48,511 nucleotides of DNA from a bacterium (GTDB lineage Bacteria; Joyebacterota; Joyebacteria; Joyebacterales; Joyebacteraceae): positions 1-48,511 of the forward strand of contig JALGWI010000018.1 of assembly GCA_025774245.1 (NCBI GenBank), in the 5' to 3' direction. Numbering within the stretch: position 1 is the first letter of the stretch; each line of letters opens with the position of its first letter. Below the pieces are notes generated by a model, which did no database searches, was not told the DNA's origin, and was given only the letters and a program-made list of their open reading frames with translations. This document shows positions 6,905-15,610 of this stretch, piece by piece. The position numbers were made by a program, and so were the translations under genes.

Positions 6905-8604
6905 CGAGGCGCAGGCACATAGCGATCGCGCTCGCGGTCATGCTCGTCTGTGTCGGCTACTACCTCTGGCGGGAGTACACGACGGCCGGGGCCTTCGGCT
7001 TTCCGCTCGACGACTCGTGGATCCACGCGCAGTTCGCGAGGAACCTCGCGACGGGGAAGGGGTTCTCCTACAACCCCGGCGTTCCCGTGTCGGGCTCGAC
7101 GGCGCCCCTGTGGACGCTCGTCTTGGCCACCGCGCGCGCCGTGACTCGTGAGACGGTCGCGACGACGAAGATCCTGGGCGTTCTCTTTCATGGGCTCTCG
7201 GTCCTCTTCGTCTACGCGCTCGTCCGCACCATCTCCAAGGATGCGCGCGAGGCGCTCTTCGCGGCGATCCTCACGGCTTCACTTCCCAGGCTCCTCTGGG
7301 CGGGCCTCTCGGGCATGGAGGTGACGCTCGCCGTCACGCTGTCTCTGGCGGGGATCGTCGCGCACGTCCTCTACGGTCAGATCGACGATCGACGGCAGTA
7401 CGTCTCGACTCTGCTTCTGGGGCTCGCCACGCTCGCCCGGCCGGAGTGCGCGGTCTTCTTTGTCGCCACGGCGATCGACCGCGTGCTCGTGGGGACCGTC
7501 ATCGAGTGGCGCGACATGACGACGCGCAGCTGGCTCGTCCCGGCGACGCTCCACGTCGCGCTCTTCGTGCTCGTGCTCGCGCCGTTCCTGATCTTCTCGC
7601 GCCGGTTCGGGATCGGGTTTCTGCCGAACACCGCGTACGCGAAGGCGCTCCTCTGGCGAGTCGGGCTCATATCGGCCGTGGCGACCGGCGACACGGCGGA
7701 ACTCTTCAGGTCGTTCACCGTCAGGCCGTTCGACTACTTCGTGTCGTTCCTCCAGGAGAACCTGAGCAACAACCCTGTGCTCTTCATGTTCGCCGGCGTC
7801 GGTTTCCTCAGGATGATCTTCTACGAGCCGTACGCGAAGGGGAGCAGGTACCGCTCCTTCGTGGTGCCACTCGCAGTCGTGCTCTTTCCGCTGGCGATCG
7901 GCATCTTCGTCCCGTTCGGCGACGCGTCCTACCAGGAGGGGAGGTACGCAGCCCCTGTCGCCCCCCTCGTCCTCATCATCGGGGCCGTGGGGATGTACGG
8001 CGCGGCGCGCTACGCGGTCAGGCTCTTCGCCGATGCCAAGTTCCTCGGGGAGCCGGCGCGGATCGTGCTGGAGCGGAGCCTCATCGGGGTCTTCATGCTG
8101 ATGGCGCTCTTCGCGCAGGCCCGGAACGTCTGGTACGGCGGCCGGCTGCACGGGATGGAGGTCGCCAACATCGAAGAGATGCAGGTCACGCTCGGCAGGT
8201 GGATCGATCTGAACCTCCCCGAGGACGCCGTCGTCGCCACGAACGACGTCGGCGCGATAGCGTACTTCTCGCAGCGGGAGATCCTCGACACCGTCGGGCT
8301 CATCTCGCCCGAGATTCTCGCGCACATCAAGGGAGCAGAGTCCCGCGACCGGGCCGTCTTCACGTTCCTCGAGGAGAAGCGGCCCGGCTACGCGGTTCTC
8401 TTCCCGAACTGGTATCCGGAGATGGTGAAGCAGCGGGCCATCTTCGAGCCGATGCACCGCGCCGTCGTCCACGAGAACGTCATCGTCGGAGGTGACGAGC
8501 TCGTGGTCTACAAACTCGACTGGACGCAGCTGGATGCGCAGGAGGCCGAGGACCCGCCCGAGCGGGGCGAGCCGGTCGGCTGGCGCGATCGAGGGGGACG
8601 ATGA
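6901..8604 (+). CDS. GT-C-type integral membrane glycosyltransferase
   Basis: A 567-residue polytopic protein. An N-terminal membrane segment is followed by FPLDDSWIHAQFARNLATG and then GSTAPLWTL. This is the layout of bacterial GT-C (ArnT/PMT-like) transferases, where the acidic pair in the first outer loop is catalytic. About ten hydrophobic segments follow (for example 160-185, 215-235, 290-310, 325-345, 360-380), then a soluble C-terminal domain (about 420-550). These enzymes usually move a sugar from a polyprenyl-phosphate donor to a lipid or protein outside the cytoplasmic membrane; the substrate here cannot be read. It overlaps pcm at GTGA and the PAP2 gene at ATGA, so the three are probably co-translated. 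Confidence 0.75.
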   Translation: MTRRRHIAIALAVMLVCVGYYLWREYTTAGAFGFPLDDSWIHAQFARNLATGKGFSYNPGVPVSGSTAPLWTLVLATARAVTRETVATTKILGVLFHGLSVLFVYALVRTISKDAREALFAAILTASLPRLLWAGLSGMEVTLAVTLSLAGIVAHVLYGQIDDRRQYVSTLLLGLATLARPECAVFFVATAIDRVLVGTVIEWRDMTTRSWLVPATLHVALFVLVLAPFLIFSRRFGIGFLPNTAYAKALLWRVGLISAVATGDTAELFRSFTVRPFDYFVSFLQENLSNNPVLFMFAGVGFLRMIFYEPYAKGSRYRSFVVPLAVVLFPLAIGIFVPFGDASYQEGRYAAPVAPLVLIIGAVGMYGAARYAVRLFADAKFLGEPARIVLERSLIGVFMLMALFAQARNVWYGGRLHGMEVANIEEMQVTLGRWIDLNLPEDAVVATNDVGAIAYFSQREILDTVGLISPEILAHIKGAESRDRAVFTFLEEKRPGYAVLFPNWYPEMVKQRAIFEPMHRAVVHENVIVGGDELVVYKLDWTQLDAQEAEDPPERGEPVGWRDRGGR

Positions 8605-9209
8605 TCGAGAAGCTCCTGGCACTTGACGCGGAGTTCTTCCTGCTCCTGAACGCGAGGCTCACCCACCCGATCCTCGATCGGGTGATGACCGCGATGACGA
8701 CGCAGGAGAACTGGTATCCGATCCTGGGCGCGATCTTCGTGGCCATGCTCATCTGGGGAGGCCGCAAGGGAAGGCTGGCCGCGATCATGCTCATCGTGGC
8801 GATCGCCCTCACCGACCAGATCACGTGCAGCCTGATGAAACCGATCTTCGGCCGCATCAGGCCGTGCAACGTGTTCGGCGCCGACGAGTTCAGACTCCTG
8901 GTCGACCGCTCGGTGGCGTTCTCGTTCCCATCCGCACATGCGGCGAACTCGTTTGCGATGGCGACGGTGGCGTCCTGGAGGTACCGGAAGTTCGCGCTGC
9001 TCTTCTACGTGATCGCGGCCGCGGTGGCCCACTCGCGCGTCTACGTCGGGGTGCACTACCCCCTGGACGTGATCGTCGGAGCGGCCGTCGGGATCGCGCT
9101 CGGCTGGACGACCATCATCATCGTGCAGGTCGTGGCGCGTGTCGCGAAGAAGGCCTGGGTGGCGGCGCGGGCGGGCCGCGCCGGTGAGGCGCGCGACGCC
9201 GGAGCGTGA
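8601..9209 (+). CDS. PAP2-family membrane phosphatase
   Basis: A 202-residue membrane protein with the three-part phosphatase signature: KPIFGRIRPC (motif 1, residues about 80-89), PSAHAANS (motif 2, catalytic His, about 113-120) and SRVYVGVHYPLD (motif 3, about 144-155). PAP2 enzymes dephosphorylate lipid phosphates such as undecaprenyl pyrophosphate or phosphatidylglycerol phosphate at the outer face of the inner membrane. The ATGA overlap with the upstream GT-C gene suggests it recycles or trims a polyprenyl carrier used by that transferase, which is an inference. The C-terminal tail is rich in Ala, Arg and Gly. Confidence 0.85.
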   Translation: MIEKLLALDAEFFLLLNARLTHPILDRVMTAMTTQENWYPILGAIFVAMLIWGGRKGRLAAIMLIVAIALTDQITCSLMKPIFGRIRPCNVFGADEFRLLVDRSVAFSFPSAHAANSFAMATVASWRYRKFALLFYVIAAAVAHSRVYVGVHYPLDVIVGAAVGIALGWTTIIIVQVVARVAKKAWVAARAGRAGEARDAGA

Positions 9210-9313
9210 TCGGGGGTGAGCGTCCGGCGGGATCGGCGGGGGCGGCGGGGGCGGTAGGGCAGGCGATGTCGTTCGAGCGGCGCCAGGCTTGCAGGCACGA
9301 TCGACGAAAGAGA

Positions 9314-9344
9314 GAACGCCCGGCGGGAGTCCCGCCGGGCGTTC
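9314..9344 (-). terminator. Intrinsic terminator of the M16 peptidase gene
   Basis: GAACGCCCGGCGGG and CCCGCCGGGCGTTC form a perfect 14-bp stem with an AGT loop. Read on the minus strand it is followed by TTCTCTCTTT, a U-rich tail, 53 bases past the peptidase stop. It may also end transcription from the PAP2 side. Confidence 0.75.
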
Positions 9345-9396
9345 GTCGTGTCGGTGCGCTCACAGTGCTCGCGTGTCCGCGAGCGGGGGACCGGGA

Positions 9397-12012
9397 CTAC
9401 TCGGTCTGCGCGTGCTCCTCGGGCTCGGGCCTGCGAAGGATCGTGACGGGGTTCTTGAGGTACTTCGCGGCCACCGCCTGAACGTCCGCCCTGGTCACGG
9501 CCTTGATCCTGGCGCCGTAGTTCTCGTTGTAGTCGTAGCCGAGACCGTAGAGCTCGGCGATCGCGGCGTCCTTGGCCTGCGACTGGTTGGTCTGCTCCGA
9601 GGTCTGCTTCATGATCACGCAGAGCTGCTTCGCCAGCCCGAGCTCCTCGTCGCTCACCTGCTCGTCGACGATCTGCCCCATGTAACCGTTGATGATGTCC
9701 ACGGCCTGATCGAGGGCCTCGTCGTAGGTGGCCGCGTAGATGCCGAAGTAGCCGGCGTCGTATCCGGTCCAGTTGTAGGCGTGGACGACGTAGACGAGCG
9801 AGTTTCCGCGGAGGTCGGTGTGGAGCCAGCCGCCCGGGTAGTAGATGCCGGAGATGACGGCGTCGAGCACGTCCATCGCGTAGCGGTCCTCGGACTCGTA
9901 CGGCATCCCCCGGTAGCCCATGAAGATGATCGTCTGCGCGCGGTCGTGGTAGGTCGTGAAGATCTCGGGCTCCCCGCGGTCCGCCTCGCGGACGGCCCCG
10001 GGGCTGGCCTCGGCACCCGACTTCCACTTGCCGAGCGACTTCTTGAGCGTGGCCAGTACCTCGCCGGAGTCGACGTCGCCGAAGACCGTGATCACGGTGT
10101 TGTTCGGCGTCACGTACTCGGCGTGGTGCGCGGCGAGATCGTCGCGCGAGATGGCATCGACAGTCTCCGCAGTGCCGACCGGCGGCCTGCCGTAGGGGTG
10201 CGTCGGGTAGAGCTCGATGAGCATCCGGTCCATGGCGTCGGTCGTCCAGTTGTCGGCCCTTGCGAGGATCGACGCCTGGACGAGCTTACGCTCCTTCTCC
10301 ATCTCCTTGGCGTCGAACTTGGGGCTCCGGAGGACGTCGGCGAAGAGGTCGAGCCCCTTGGGGAGATCCTCGGCGAGGACGGTCATCTCGCACTCGATCC
10401 TCGTGTGGTTGGCCGAGCACGAGTAGGACGCGCCCATCGTGTCGAGCTCGCGGGCGATCTTCTCGCCGCTGCGCTTCCGCGTGCCTCGCGGCATCATCTT
10501 CGTCACGTAGTTGGCCACGCCGTTCCTGTCGGCCTCCTCGAACCGGGCGCCCCCGAACGAGTAGCTCCCGATCGAGACGATCGGCGTCGTGCGATTCTCC
10601 TTGATGAGGATCGTCAGCCCGTTGTCGAGAACGTGCTTCTCGATCTCGCCGACGTCGGGGGCCGTCCTGGTCTTCTTGACGGCGGCCTGCTCCTCGTCCG
10701 AGTGCGGTTCGAGGATCGCGATCCCGATGTTGTCGTCGTAGAAGTACCTGTTGACGACGTCGATGATCTCGTTCGCCGTCACGCCCTGGATGTTCGCGGC
10801 GTACGCCTCGTCGAAATCGGGGTTCCCGGACGTGAGCTCGGAGCGGCCGAGACTCGAGGCGATGCTCTCGACGTCCTGCATGCCGAAGAAGAACTCCGCG
10901 GTCTTGATCTTCTTGGCCTTTCCGATCTCGGCCTTCGTCACCTTCTTCTTCTTGAACTTGTATATCTCCTCGGTCACCGCCTCGATGGCCGCGTCGATGT
11001 TGGCCGGGTCCATCGTCATGGAGATGGCGAACGTGCCGGCGTCGTACGCGGGCGTGTGCGACCAGGTCGTGACGCTGTACACGAGCCCGAGCTCGTCGAC
11101 GAGCTTCCGGTAGAGCCGGGAGCTCTTCCCCTCGGAGAGGATGTGCGAGAACACGTCGAGCGGGTAGAGGTCCGGGTGCGAGAGCTGGACCGTGTGGAAG
11201 CCCATGAGCACGTACGCCATGTCGAGGTCGCGCTGCTCGCGGAGCACGCGGCGCCCGAGCTGCGGGGGCTCGGAGGGGAGCGTCGGCAAGTCGAGGGGCC
11301 GGCGCTCGAAGTCCTTGAAGGCCTCCCTGATCTTCTCGAGGGCCTCGTCCTGATCGAAGTCGCCGACCGCGACGAAGATGATGTTGTTCGGTACGTACAT
11401 CCGTGAGTGGTAGTCGACGACGTCCTCGCGGGTCAACCTCTCGAAGTTCTCGACGTATCCGATGACGGGGTACTTGGTCGGGTGGACGCGGAACATCACC
11501 TCGCCGAACATGTTGTAGATGCGCCGGCTGGGCTCGTCGTAGCCCATGTTGATCTCGCGGATGATGATCCCCTCCTGCGTGTCGACGGCTTCCTGGGGGA
11601 GGGTGACGTTCATCGCCTGATCGGAGAGAAGGTCGAGCGCCTGGTCGAAGTGCTCCTTCGACGTCTCGATGAAGTAGCAGGCGTGGTCCTTCGTGGTGTA
11701 CGCGTTGTAGCCGCCGCCGATCTCCTCGACCTCGCGCTCGATCTCCTCGAGCGTCCTGTTGGTCGTGCCGTCGCTCATCAGGTGCTCGAGGTAGTGCGTG
11801 ATGCCGGCGCCGAGGTACTGGCCCTCGTGGATGCTGCCGGATTTCACGTAGAAGCGGAGGTTGACCACGGGGGAGGAGTGATTCTCCCTCAGGATCACCG
11901 TCAGGCCGTTCTCCGGCAGGACGGTCTTGAAGGTCTCCTCGGCCCGGACGGCGCCTCCGAGGAGGACCACGGCCAGGGTTGCGAGGATCAGCACGCGCAT
12001 CGAGAGTCTCAT
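9397..12012 (-). CDS. M16-family zinc metallopeptidase, two-domain, exported
   Basis: An 871-residue insulinase-family (pitrilysin-like) protein. The ATG at 12012 is preceded by AGGAGAG and starts a signal peptide (about 1-24, ending GGAVRA). The first peptidase unit keeps the zinc site: H73-x-x-E76-H77 in GITHYLEHLM and a third ligand at about E153 in REINMG, 76 residues after H77, the classic spacing. The second unit (from about residue 460, HVLDNGLTILIKENRTTPI) has GVANYVTKMM where the HxxEH should be, so it is a non-catalytic partner domain, as is normal for this family. It probably degrades peptides in the periplasm. A divergent promoter and a repeat array lie upstream. Confidence 0.92.
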   Translation of the reverse strand: MRLSMRVLILATLAVVLLGGAVRAEETFKTVLPENGLTVILRENHSSPVVNLRFYVKSGSIHEGQYLGAGITHYLEHLMSDGTTNRTLEEIEREVEEIGGGYNAYTTKDHACYFIETSKEHFDQALDLLSDQAMNVTLPQEAVDTQEGIIIREINMGYDEPSRRIYNMFGEVMFRVHPTKYPVIGYVENFERLTREDVVDYHSRMYVPNNIIFVAVGDFDQDEALEKIREAFKDFERRPLDLPTLPSEPPQLGRRVLREQRDLDMAYVLMGFHTVQLSHPDLYPLDVFSHILSEGKSSRLYRKLVDELGLVYSVTTWSHTPAYDAGTFAISMTMDPANIDAAIEAVTEEIYKFKKKKVTKAEIGKAKKIKTAEFFFGMQDVESIASSLGRSELTSGNPDFDEAYAANIQGVTANEIIDVVNRYFYDDNIGIAILEPHSDEEQAAVKKTRTAPDVGEIEKHVLDNGLTILIKENRTTPIVSIGSYSFGGARFEEADRNGVANYVTKMMPRGTRKRSGEKIARELDTMGASYSCSANHTRIECEMTVLAEDLPKGLDLFADVLRSPKFDAKEMEKERKLVQASILARADNWTTDAMDRMLIELYPTHPYGRPPVGTAETVDAISRDDLAAHHAEYVTPNNTVITVFGDVDSGEVLATLKKSLGKWKSGAEASPGAVREADRGEPEIFTTYHDRAQTIIFMGYRGMPYESEDRYAMDVLDAVISGIYYPGGWLHTDLRGNSLVYVVHAYNWTGYDAGYFGIYAATYDEALDQAVDIINGYMGQIVDEQVSDEELGLAKQLCVIMKQTSEQTNQSQAKDAAIAELYGLGYDYNENYGARIKAVTRADVQAVAAKYLKNPVTILRRPEPEEHAQTE

Positions 12013-12126
12013 CTTTCTCTCCTGTTGTCTGGTTCGCGCTCGTGTCTCGAATCGTTGAGCGGCCGCCGACTTCGGGCCTGGCGTGCGTCCGAAACCGGCG
12101 GGCCGATGAACCGTACCCTGCGAGCC

Positions 12127-12155
12127 ACTATAGTCCCACGGGCCGGGGCGGTCAA
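12127..12155 (-). promoter_or_regulatory. Sigma-70-type promoter of the M16 peptidase gene
   Basis: On the minus strand: TTGACC (12155-12150), 17-base spacer, TATAGT (12132-12127). This leaves a leader of about 105 bases before the ATG at 12012. One of the best promoter matches in the window. Confidence 0.7.
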
Positions 12156-12180
12156 GGTCGGCGGACCGTTCGGGGTTGTC

Positions 12181-12220
12181 CGTCCGGGGACGTCCGGGAA
12201 CGTCCGGAGCCGTCCGGAAG
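12181..12220. repeat. Four 10-bp direct repeats between divergent promoters
   Basis: CGTCCGG starts at 12181, 12191, 12201 and 12211, so four CGTCCGG-purine-purine-N units repeat at one helical turn. The array lies 26 bases upstream of the -35 box of the M16 promoter and about 85 bases before the putative plus-strand promoter. The placement suggests a protein-binding array; no regulator is identified. Confidence 0.6.
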
Positions 12221-12304
12221 GGCCGCTCGGCTGCCGCCTCGGCGGCACGATCGTCGGCAAGGGTGAGTCGGTCGCCGGATTAGACCCGGGAGCGACCTTG
12301 AGCG

Positions 12305-12333
12305 TTGCCTCGCGGGTCCCGACCCGGTAGCAT
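12305..12333 (+). promoter_or_regulatory. Possible promoter for the inositol-phosphatase-like gene
   Basis: TTGCCT (12305-12310), 17-base spacer, TAGCAT (12328-12333). The -10 is identical to that at 2849. The -35 is weak, so this is tentative. The rest of 12013-12400 carries the divergent promoter and repeat array and no gene I can support. Confidence 0.35.
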
Positions 12334-12400
12334 TGACGGATGTTCACAGAGGCATCGGCGCCCGATCGGCGCCGAGAAGCCGCCCGGCGCAGGAGGGAGC

Positions 12401-13219
12401 GTGCGGGGCGGCTCGCGCATGAGAGGGGGATCCGCGTTGACAGAGACCACGACCCTCGCCGTGGAGGCGGCCAGGGAGGCGGGACGCCTCCTCCGCGAGG
12501 GTTTCAGGCAGCCGATGACCGTCAGCCGGAAGGGGCGGCGCGAGCTGGTGACCTCGTGCGACAGCGCGTCCGAGGACATCATCATCGGCGCGATCCGGTC
12601 GGCCTACCCGGACGACCTCATCATCGCCGAGGAGAGCTCGCCTGCGCAGGGCGATCGGGCGCGCGTCTGGATCGTCGACCCCCTGGACGGGACGAACAAC
12701 TTCGCGCACGGCTACCCGTTCTTCTCGATCGCGATCGCCATCGAGGAGGAGGGTGCCCTCGTCGCAGGGATCGTCTACGACCCGCTCCGCGAGGAGCTCT
12801 TCCTGGCGGAGAAGGGGGCGGGGGCGACACTCAACGGTGAGCCGATCGGCGTGTCGAAGTCAGAGACGCTCGACGAGTCGATCGTGGCGACCGGGTTCCC
12901 GTACGACCGAACCTCCGAGACCGGCAACAACCTCGCGAGCCTGAACCGGTTCATCCTGTCGGTTCGCGGTATCAGGCGCGCCGGCTCCGCGGAGCTCGAC
13001 CTCGTGTACGTCGCGGCAGGACGGCTCGACGGGTACTGGGAGATGGGACTCAAGACGTGGGACGTCTCGGCGGGCGGGATCATCGTCCGCGAGGCGGGAG
13101 GGACGGTGACGAACTTCGCCGGCGGGCACTGGGATCACCGGCTGGGCGACGTCGCCGCGAGCAACGGTCTCATCCACGACGAGATGCTCTCGATCGTGGG
13201 GAGGCCATCCGGGGAGTGA
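12401..13219 (+). CDS. Inositol-monophosphatase-family phosphatase
   Basis: A Mg-dependent sugar phosphatase of the IMPase/SuhB/CysQ fold. Metal-binding motifs are intact: the Glu pair in IIAEESS, WIVDPLDGTNNFAHGYPFF (the DPxDGT signature) and WDVSAGGIIVREAGG near the C-terminus. The likely substrate is inositol-1-phosphate or a related sugar phosphate; 3'-phosphoadenosine 5'-phosphate is possible. GTG 12401 follows AGGAGG by 4 bases. ATG 12419 and TTG 12437 are in-frame alternatives, and the family's usual N-terminus fits TTG 12437 equally well. The stop overlaps the next gene's ATG (TGATG), so the two are coupled. Confidence 0.86.
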   Translation: MRGGSRMRGGSALTETTTLAVEAAREAGRLLREGFRQPMTVSRKGRRELVTSCDSASEDIIIGAIRSAYPDDLIIAEESSPAQGDRARVWIVDPLDGTNNFAHGYPFFSIAIAIEEEGALVAGIVYDPLREELFLAEKGAGATLNGEPIGVSKSETLDESIVATGFPYDRTSETGNNLASLNRFILSVRGIRRAGSAELDLVYVAAGRLDGYWEMGLKTWDVSAGGIIVREAGGTVTNFAGGHWDHRLGDVAASNGLIHDEMLSIVGRPSGE

Positions 13220-15435
13220 TGACGTTGAAGGCTACGCCCCACATCCGATGCACGATACACGCGGCGCCGCTCGTGCTCGCGCTGGCGGGGTTGCTCTGTC
13301 TCGCAACCGCGGGGCAGGCTCAGGACCCGGCCACGGGCGACGACAAATCGATCACCGCGCACCGCGTCGACGCGCCGCCCGTGATCGACGGCGATCTCAA
13401 CGATCCGTGCTGGCAGGACTGCGAGGTGGCCGACGGCTTCTACCTCCGGCAGGGACAGGGCGACGTCCCGACCCAGGCGACGATCGTCCGCGTCTGCTAC
13501 GACGAGTCGAACCTCTACGTCGCCTTCGAGTGCCACGAGGCGAAGATGGACAAGCTCTCCGCCGCGATCGCGCTTCGGGACGCCGACGACCTCGGCGAGG
13601 ACGACATGGTCGTGATCGCCCTCGACACGTTCCACGACAGGAAGAGCAACTACGTCGTCGCCGCGACCGCGCTCGGGACCAAGAAGGACTTCCACGTGAG
13701 CGAGCGAGGGCGGTCGGTCGACGTCGGCTGGAACGCGGTGTGGGAGGTCGAGACGTCGCGCCACGACGACCGCTGGTTCGCCGAGTTCGAGATCCCGTTC
13801 AGCGCCCTGAGGTACCGGGGCGGCGACGAGATGACGTGGGGGATCGATTTCCGGCGCTCGGAGCGACCGCACCGCGAGTTCACGAGCTGGTCGAACGAGG
13901 ACGGCGGGACGCTCGACTCCTCCTTCTACGGTGTGCTCAACGGGCTCTCGGGCGTGGCGAGCCCCTACGCGCTCGAGGTGCGCCCGTACTTCCTGACGAT
14001 GCACGATCCGTACAACGCCTACCGGACCGACGACGCGTTCGACGCCGAGTGGAAGCTCCATCCCGACGCCGGGCTCGACATCGAGTATGCGCCGATCACG
14101 AACGTGACACTGAACGCGACGATGAACCCGGACTTTGCGCAGATCGAGTCGGACCCGAACGAGATCAACCTCACCGGGAACGAGCTCCTCCTCGACGAGC
14201 GGCGGCCGTTCTTCTCGGAGAACCTCAACATCTTCCGCCTGCCGCTTCCGCTTCTGTACACGCGTCGGATGGAGAACATCACCTACGGTGCCAAGGCGAC
14301 CGGCAAGGTCGGGGACGGGGACTTCGCGTTGTTCCACGTGCGGTCTGACGACCTCCCGCGCGACGAGGACGGCAACCCTCTCGAGGACGAGAACGGGAAC
14401 CTCCTCGCGCCGCGGGCGAACGATCACACGGCCGGTGTCTACCGGCACAGCTTCGGCGGGAACGCCACCCTCGGCGTCTTCGGCGCGAACCGCGAGCAGA
14501 AGGCCCTCTACAGCCGCGTGGCGGCCCTGACGGGCCAGGCGAACGTCACCACCAACCTCCGCCTGATCGGGCTCGCCGCGGGATCGTGGAACTCGGGAGA
14601 GAAGGGCCACGACCGGACCTACACGATGAACTGGTCGTACGAGACGTCGAAGCTCAGCAGCGAGGGCGAGGTCGAGTGGATCGGGGAGAACTTCGATACG
14701 GAGACGGGGTTCATCCGGCCCGACTGGCGCGGCCGGTACGGCGCCAACGGACACGTGTGGAAGCGGTACGACCAGGAGGTGGGCCCGACCGAGTGGGTCG
14801 ACTTGGTGGTATGGGGCGGGCGGTACGACGGCCTCGACGACGAGATGCAGGAGTACTGGTACGGAGGCGAGGTCGGGACGCTCTTCAGGAGCGACATCCG
14901 GGTCGGACTCGAGGGCAACCGGGCGTACGACTCCGTCAACTATCCCGACCATCCCGACAGGCTCGTCGGCACCGCGTACGTCGTCCTGAACGCGACGTCG
15001 TGGACCGGGTGGATCGCGTCGCTCGACGTTGGCGACTATCACAACTCGGACTACTACAATGCCCGGATCGGCGGGCGCTTCCAGCCGGTCGAGTCGTTCA
15101 CGGCCGAGTTCACCGCGCGGGGCGTCTTCCTCAGGCAGCACGAGGACCTCGACTGGTTCATCGGCGACGTCCTCGCCAACTACCGGTTCTCGAGCACGAT
15201 GAATCTGCGGGGCATCTTCCGGGGACTGCACGTCCGGGAGACCGTCGACGAGGGCGACGGCCCGTACGACGACGAGTACGACCGCTACGCCTTCGAGTTC
15301 CTCTACAGCTGGGAGTACCGCCCCGGCAGCTGGTTCTACGTGGTCTACAACCAGGTCTTCGAGGGCGAGGCCGGCGGGCTCGAGGCCCTCGACCCCCGAT
15401 CCGGCCTCAAGATCTCCTACCTCATGCGTTTCTAA
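13219..15435 (+). CDS. DUF5916-type outer-membrane protein with CBM9-like N-terminal domain
   Basis: A 738-residue protein with an N-terminal signal (about 1-35, ending ATAGQAQ). An N-terminal CBM9-like domain (about 40-245) opens with the family phrase APPVIDGDLNDPCWQDCEVA and contains NLYVAFECHE and WFAEFEIPFSALRY. The DUF5916 part follows, with MNPDFAQIESDPNEINLT and LDERRPFFSENLNIF, then alternating aromatic and polar strands ending in YLMRF. The terminal Phe is typical of BAM-inserted beta-barrels. No biochemical role is firmly known; transport or binding of a carbohydrate-like ligand at the surface is a guess. The start overlaps the upstream stop. Confidence 0.82.
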   Translation: MTLKATPHIRCTIHAAPLVLALAGLLCLATAGQAQDPATGDDKSITAHRVDAPPVIDGDLNDPCWQDCEVADGFYLRQGQGDVPTQATIVRVCYDESNLYVAFECHEAKMDKLSAAIALRDADDLGEDDMVVIALDTFHDRKSNYVVAATALGTKKDFHVSERGRSVDVGWNAVWEVETSRHDDRWFAEFEIPFSALRYRGGDEMTWGIDFRRSERPHREFTSWSNEDGGTLDSSFYGVLNGLSGVASPYALEVRPYFLTMHDPYNAYRTDDAFDAEWKLHPDAGLDIEYAPITNVTLNATMNPDFAQIESDPNEINLTGNELLLDERRPFFSENLNIFRLPLPLLYTRRMENITYGAKATGKVGDGDFALFHVRSDDLPRDEDGNPLEDENGNLLAPRANDHTAGVYRHSFGGNATLGVFGANREQKALYSRVAALTGQANVTTNLRLIGLAAGSWNSGEKGHDRTYTMNWSYETSKLSSEGEVEWIGENFDTETGFIRPDWRGRYGANGHVWKRYDQEVGPTEWVDLVVWGGRYDGLDDEMQEYWYGGEVGTLFRSDIRVGLEGNRAYDSVNYPDHPDRLVGTAYVVLNATSWTGWIASLDVGDYHNSDYYNARIGGRFQPVESFTAEFTARGVFLRQHEDLDWFIGDVLANYRFSSTMNLRGIFRGLHVRETVDEGDGPYDDEYDRYAFEFLYSWEYRPGSWFYVVYNQVFEGEAGGLEALDPRSGLKISYLMRF

Positions 15436-15467
15436 TGCGACGCTCGGGGCCCCGGGCGCTCTCTTCC

Positions 15468-15497
15468 TTGATTCCGCGGCCCCGGGCGGTGTATAGT
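15468..15497 (+). promoter_or_regulatory. Promoter of the tolC-MFP-RND efflux operon
   Basis: TTGATT (15468-15473), 18-base spacer, TATAGT (15492-15497), 113 bases before the tolC-like ATG at 15611. No regulator gene or obvious palindrome lies beside it. Confidence 0.5.
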
Positions 15498-15610
15498 TCT
15501 TCAATCCGGTGATATCGAGAGTCCGGATCGGTCTCGGCGGCGCGGTTGGTCGCCAGGCTGATTCCGGCCTCACCCGAAGCCCGAGAACCCGCTTCTCCTG
15601 GAGGAGGGAG

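Noticed and set aside
10450-10620. Loss of the zinc motif in the second M16 domain as a sign of decay
   Set aside because: An inactive C-terminal M16 domain is normal for this family; the first domain keeps all ligands.
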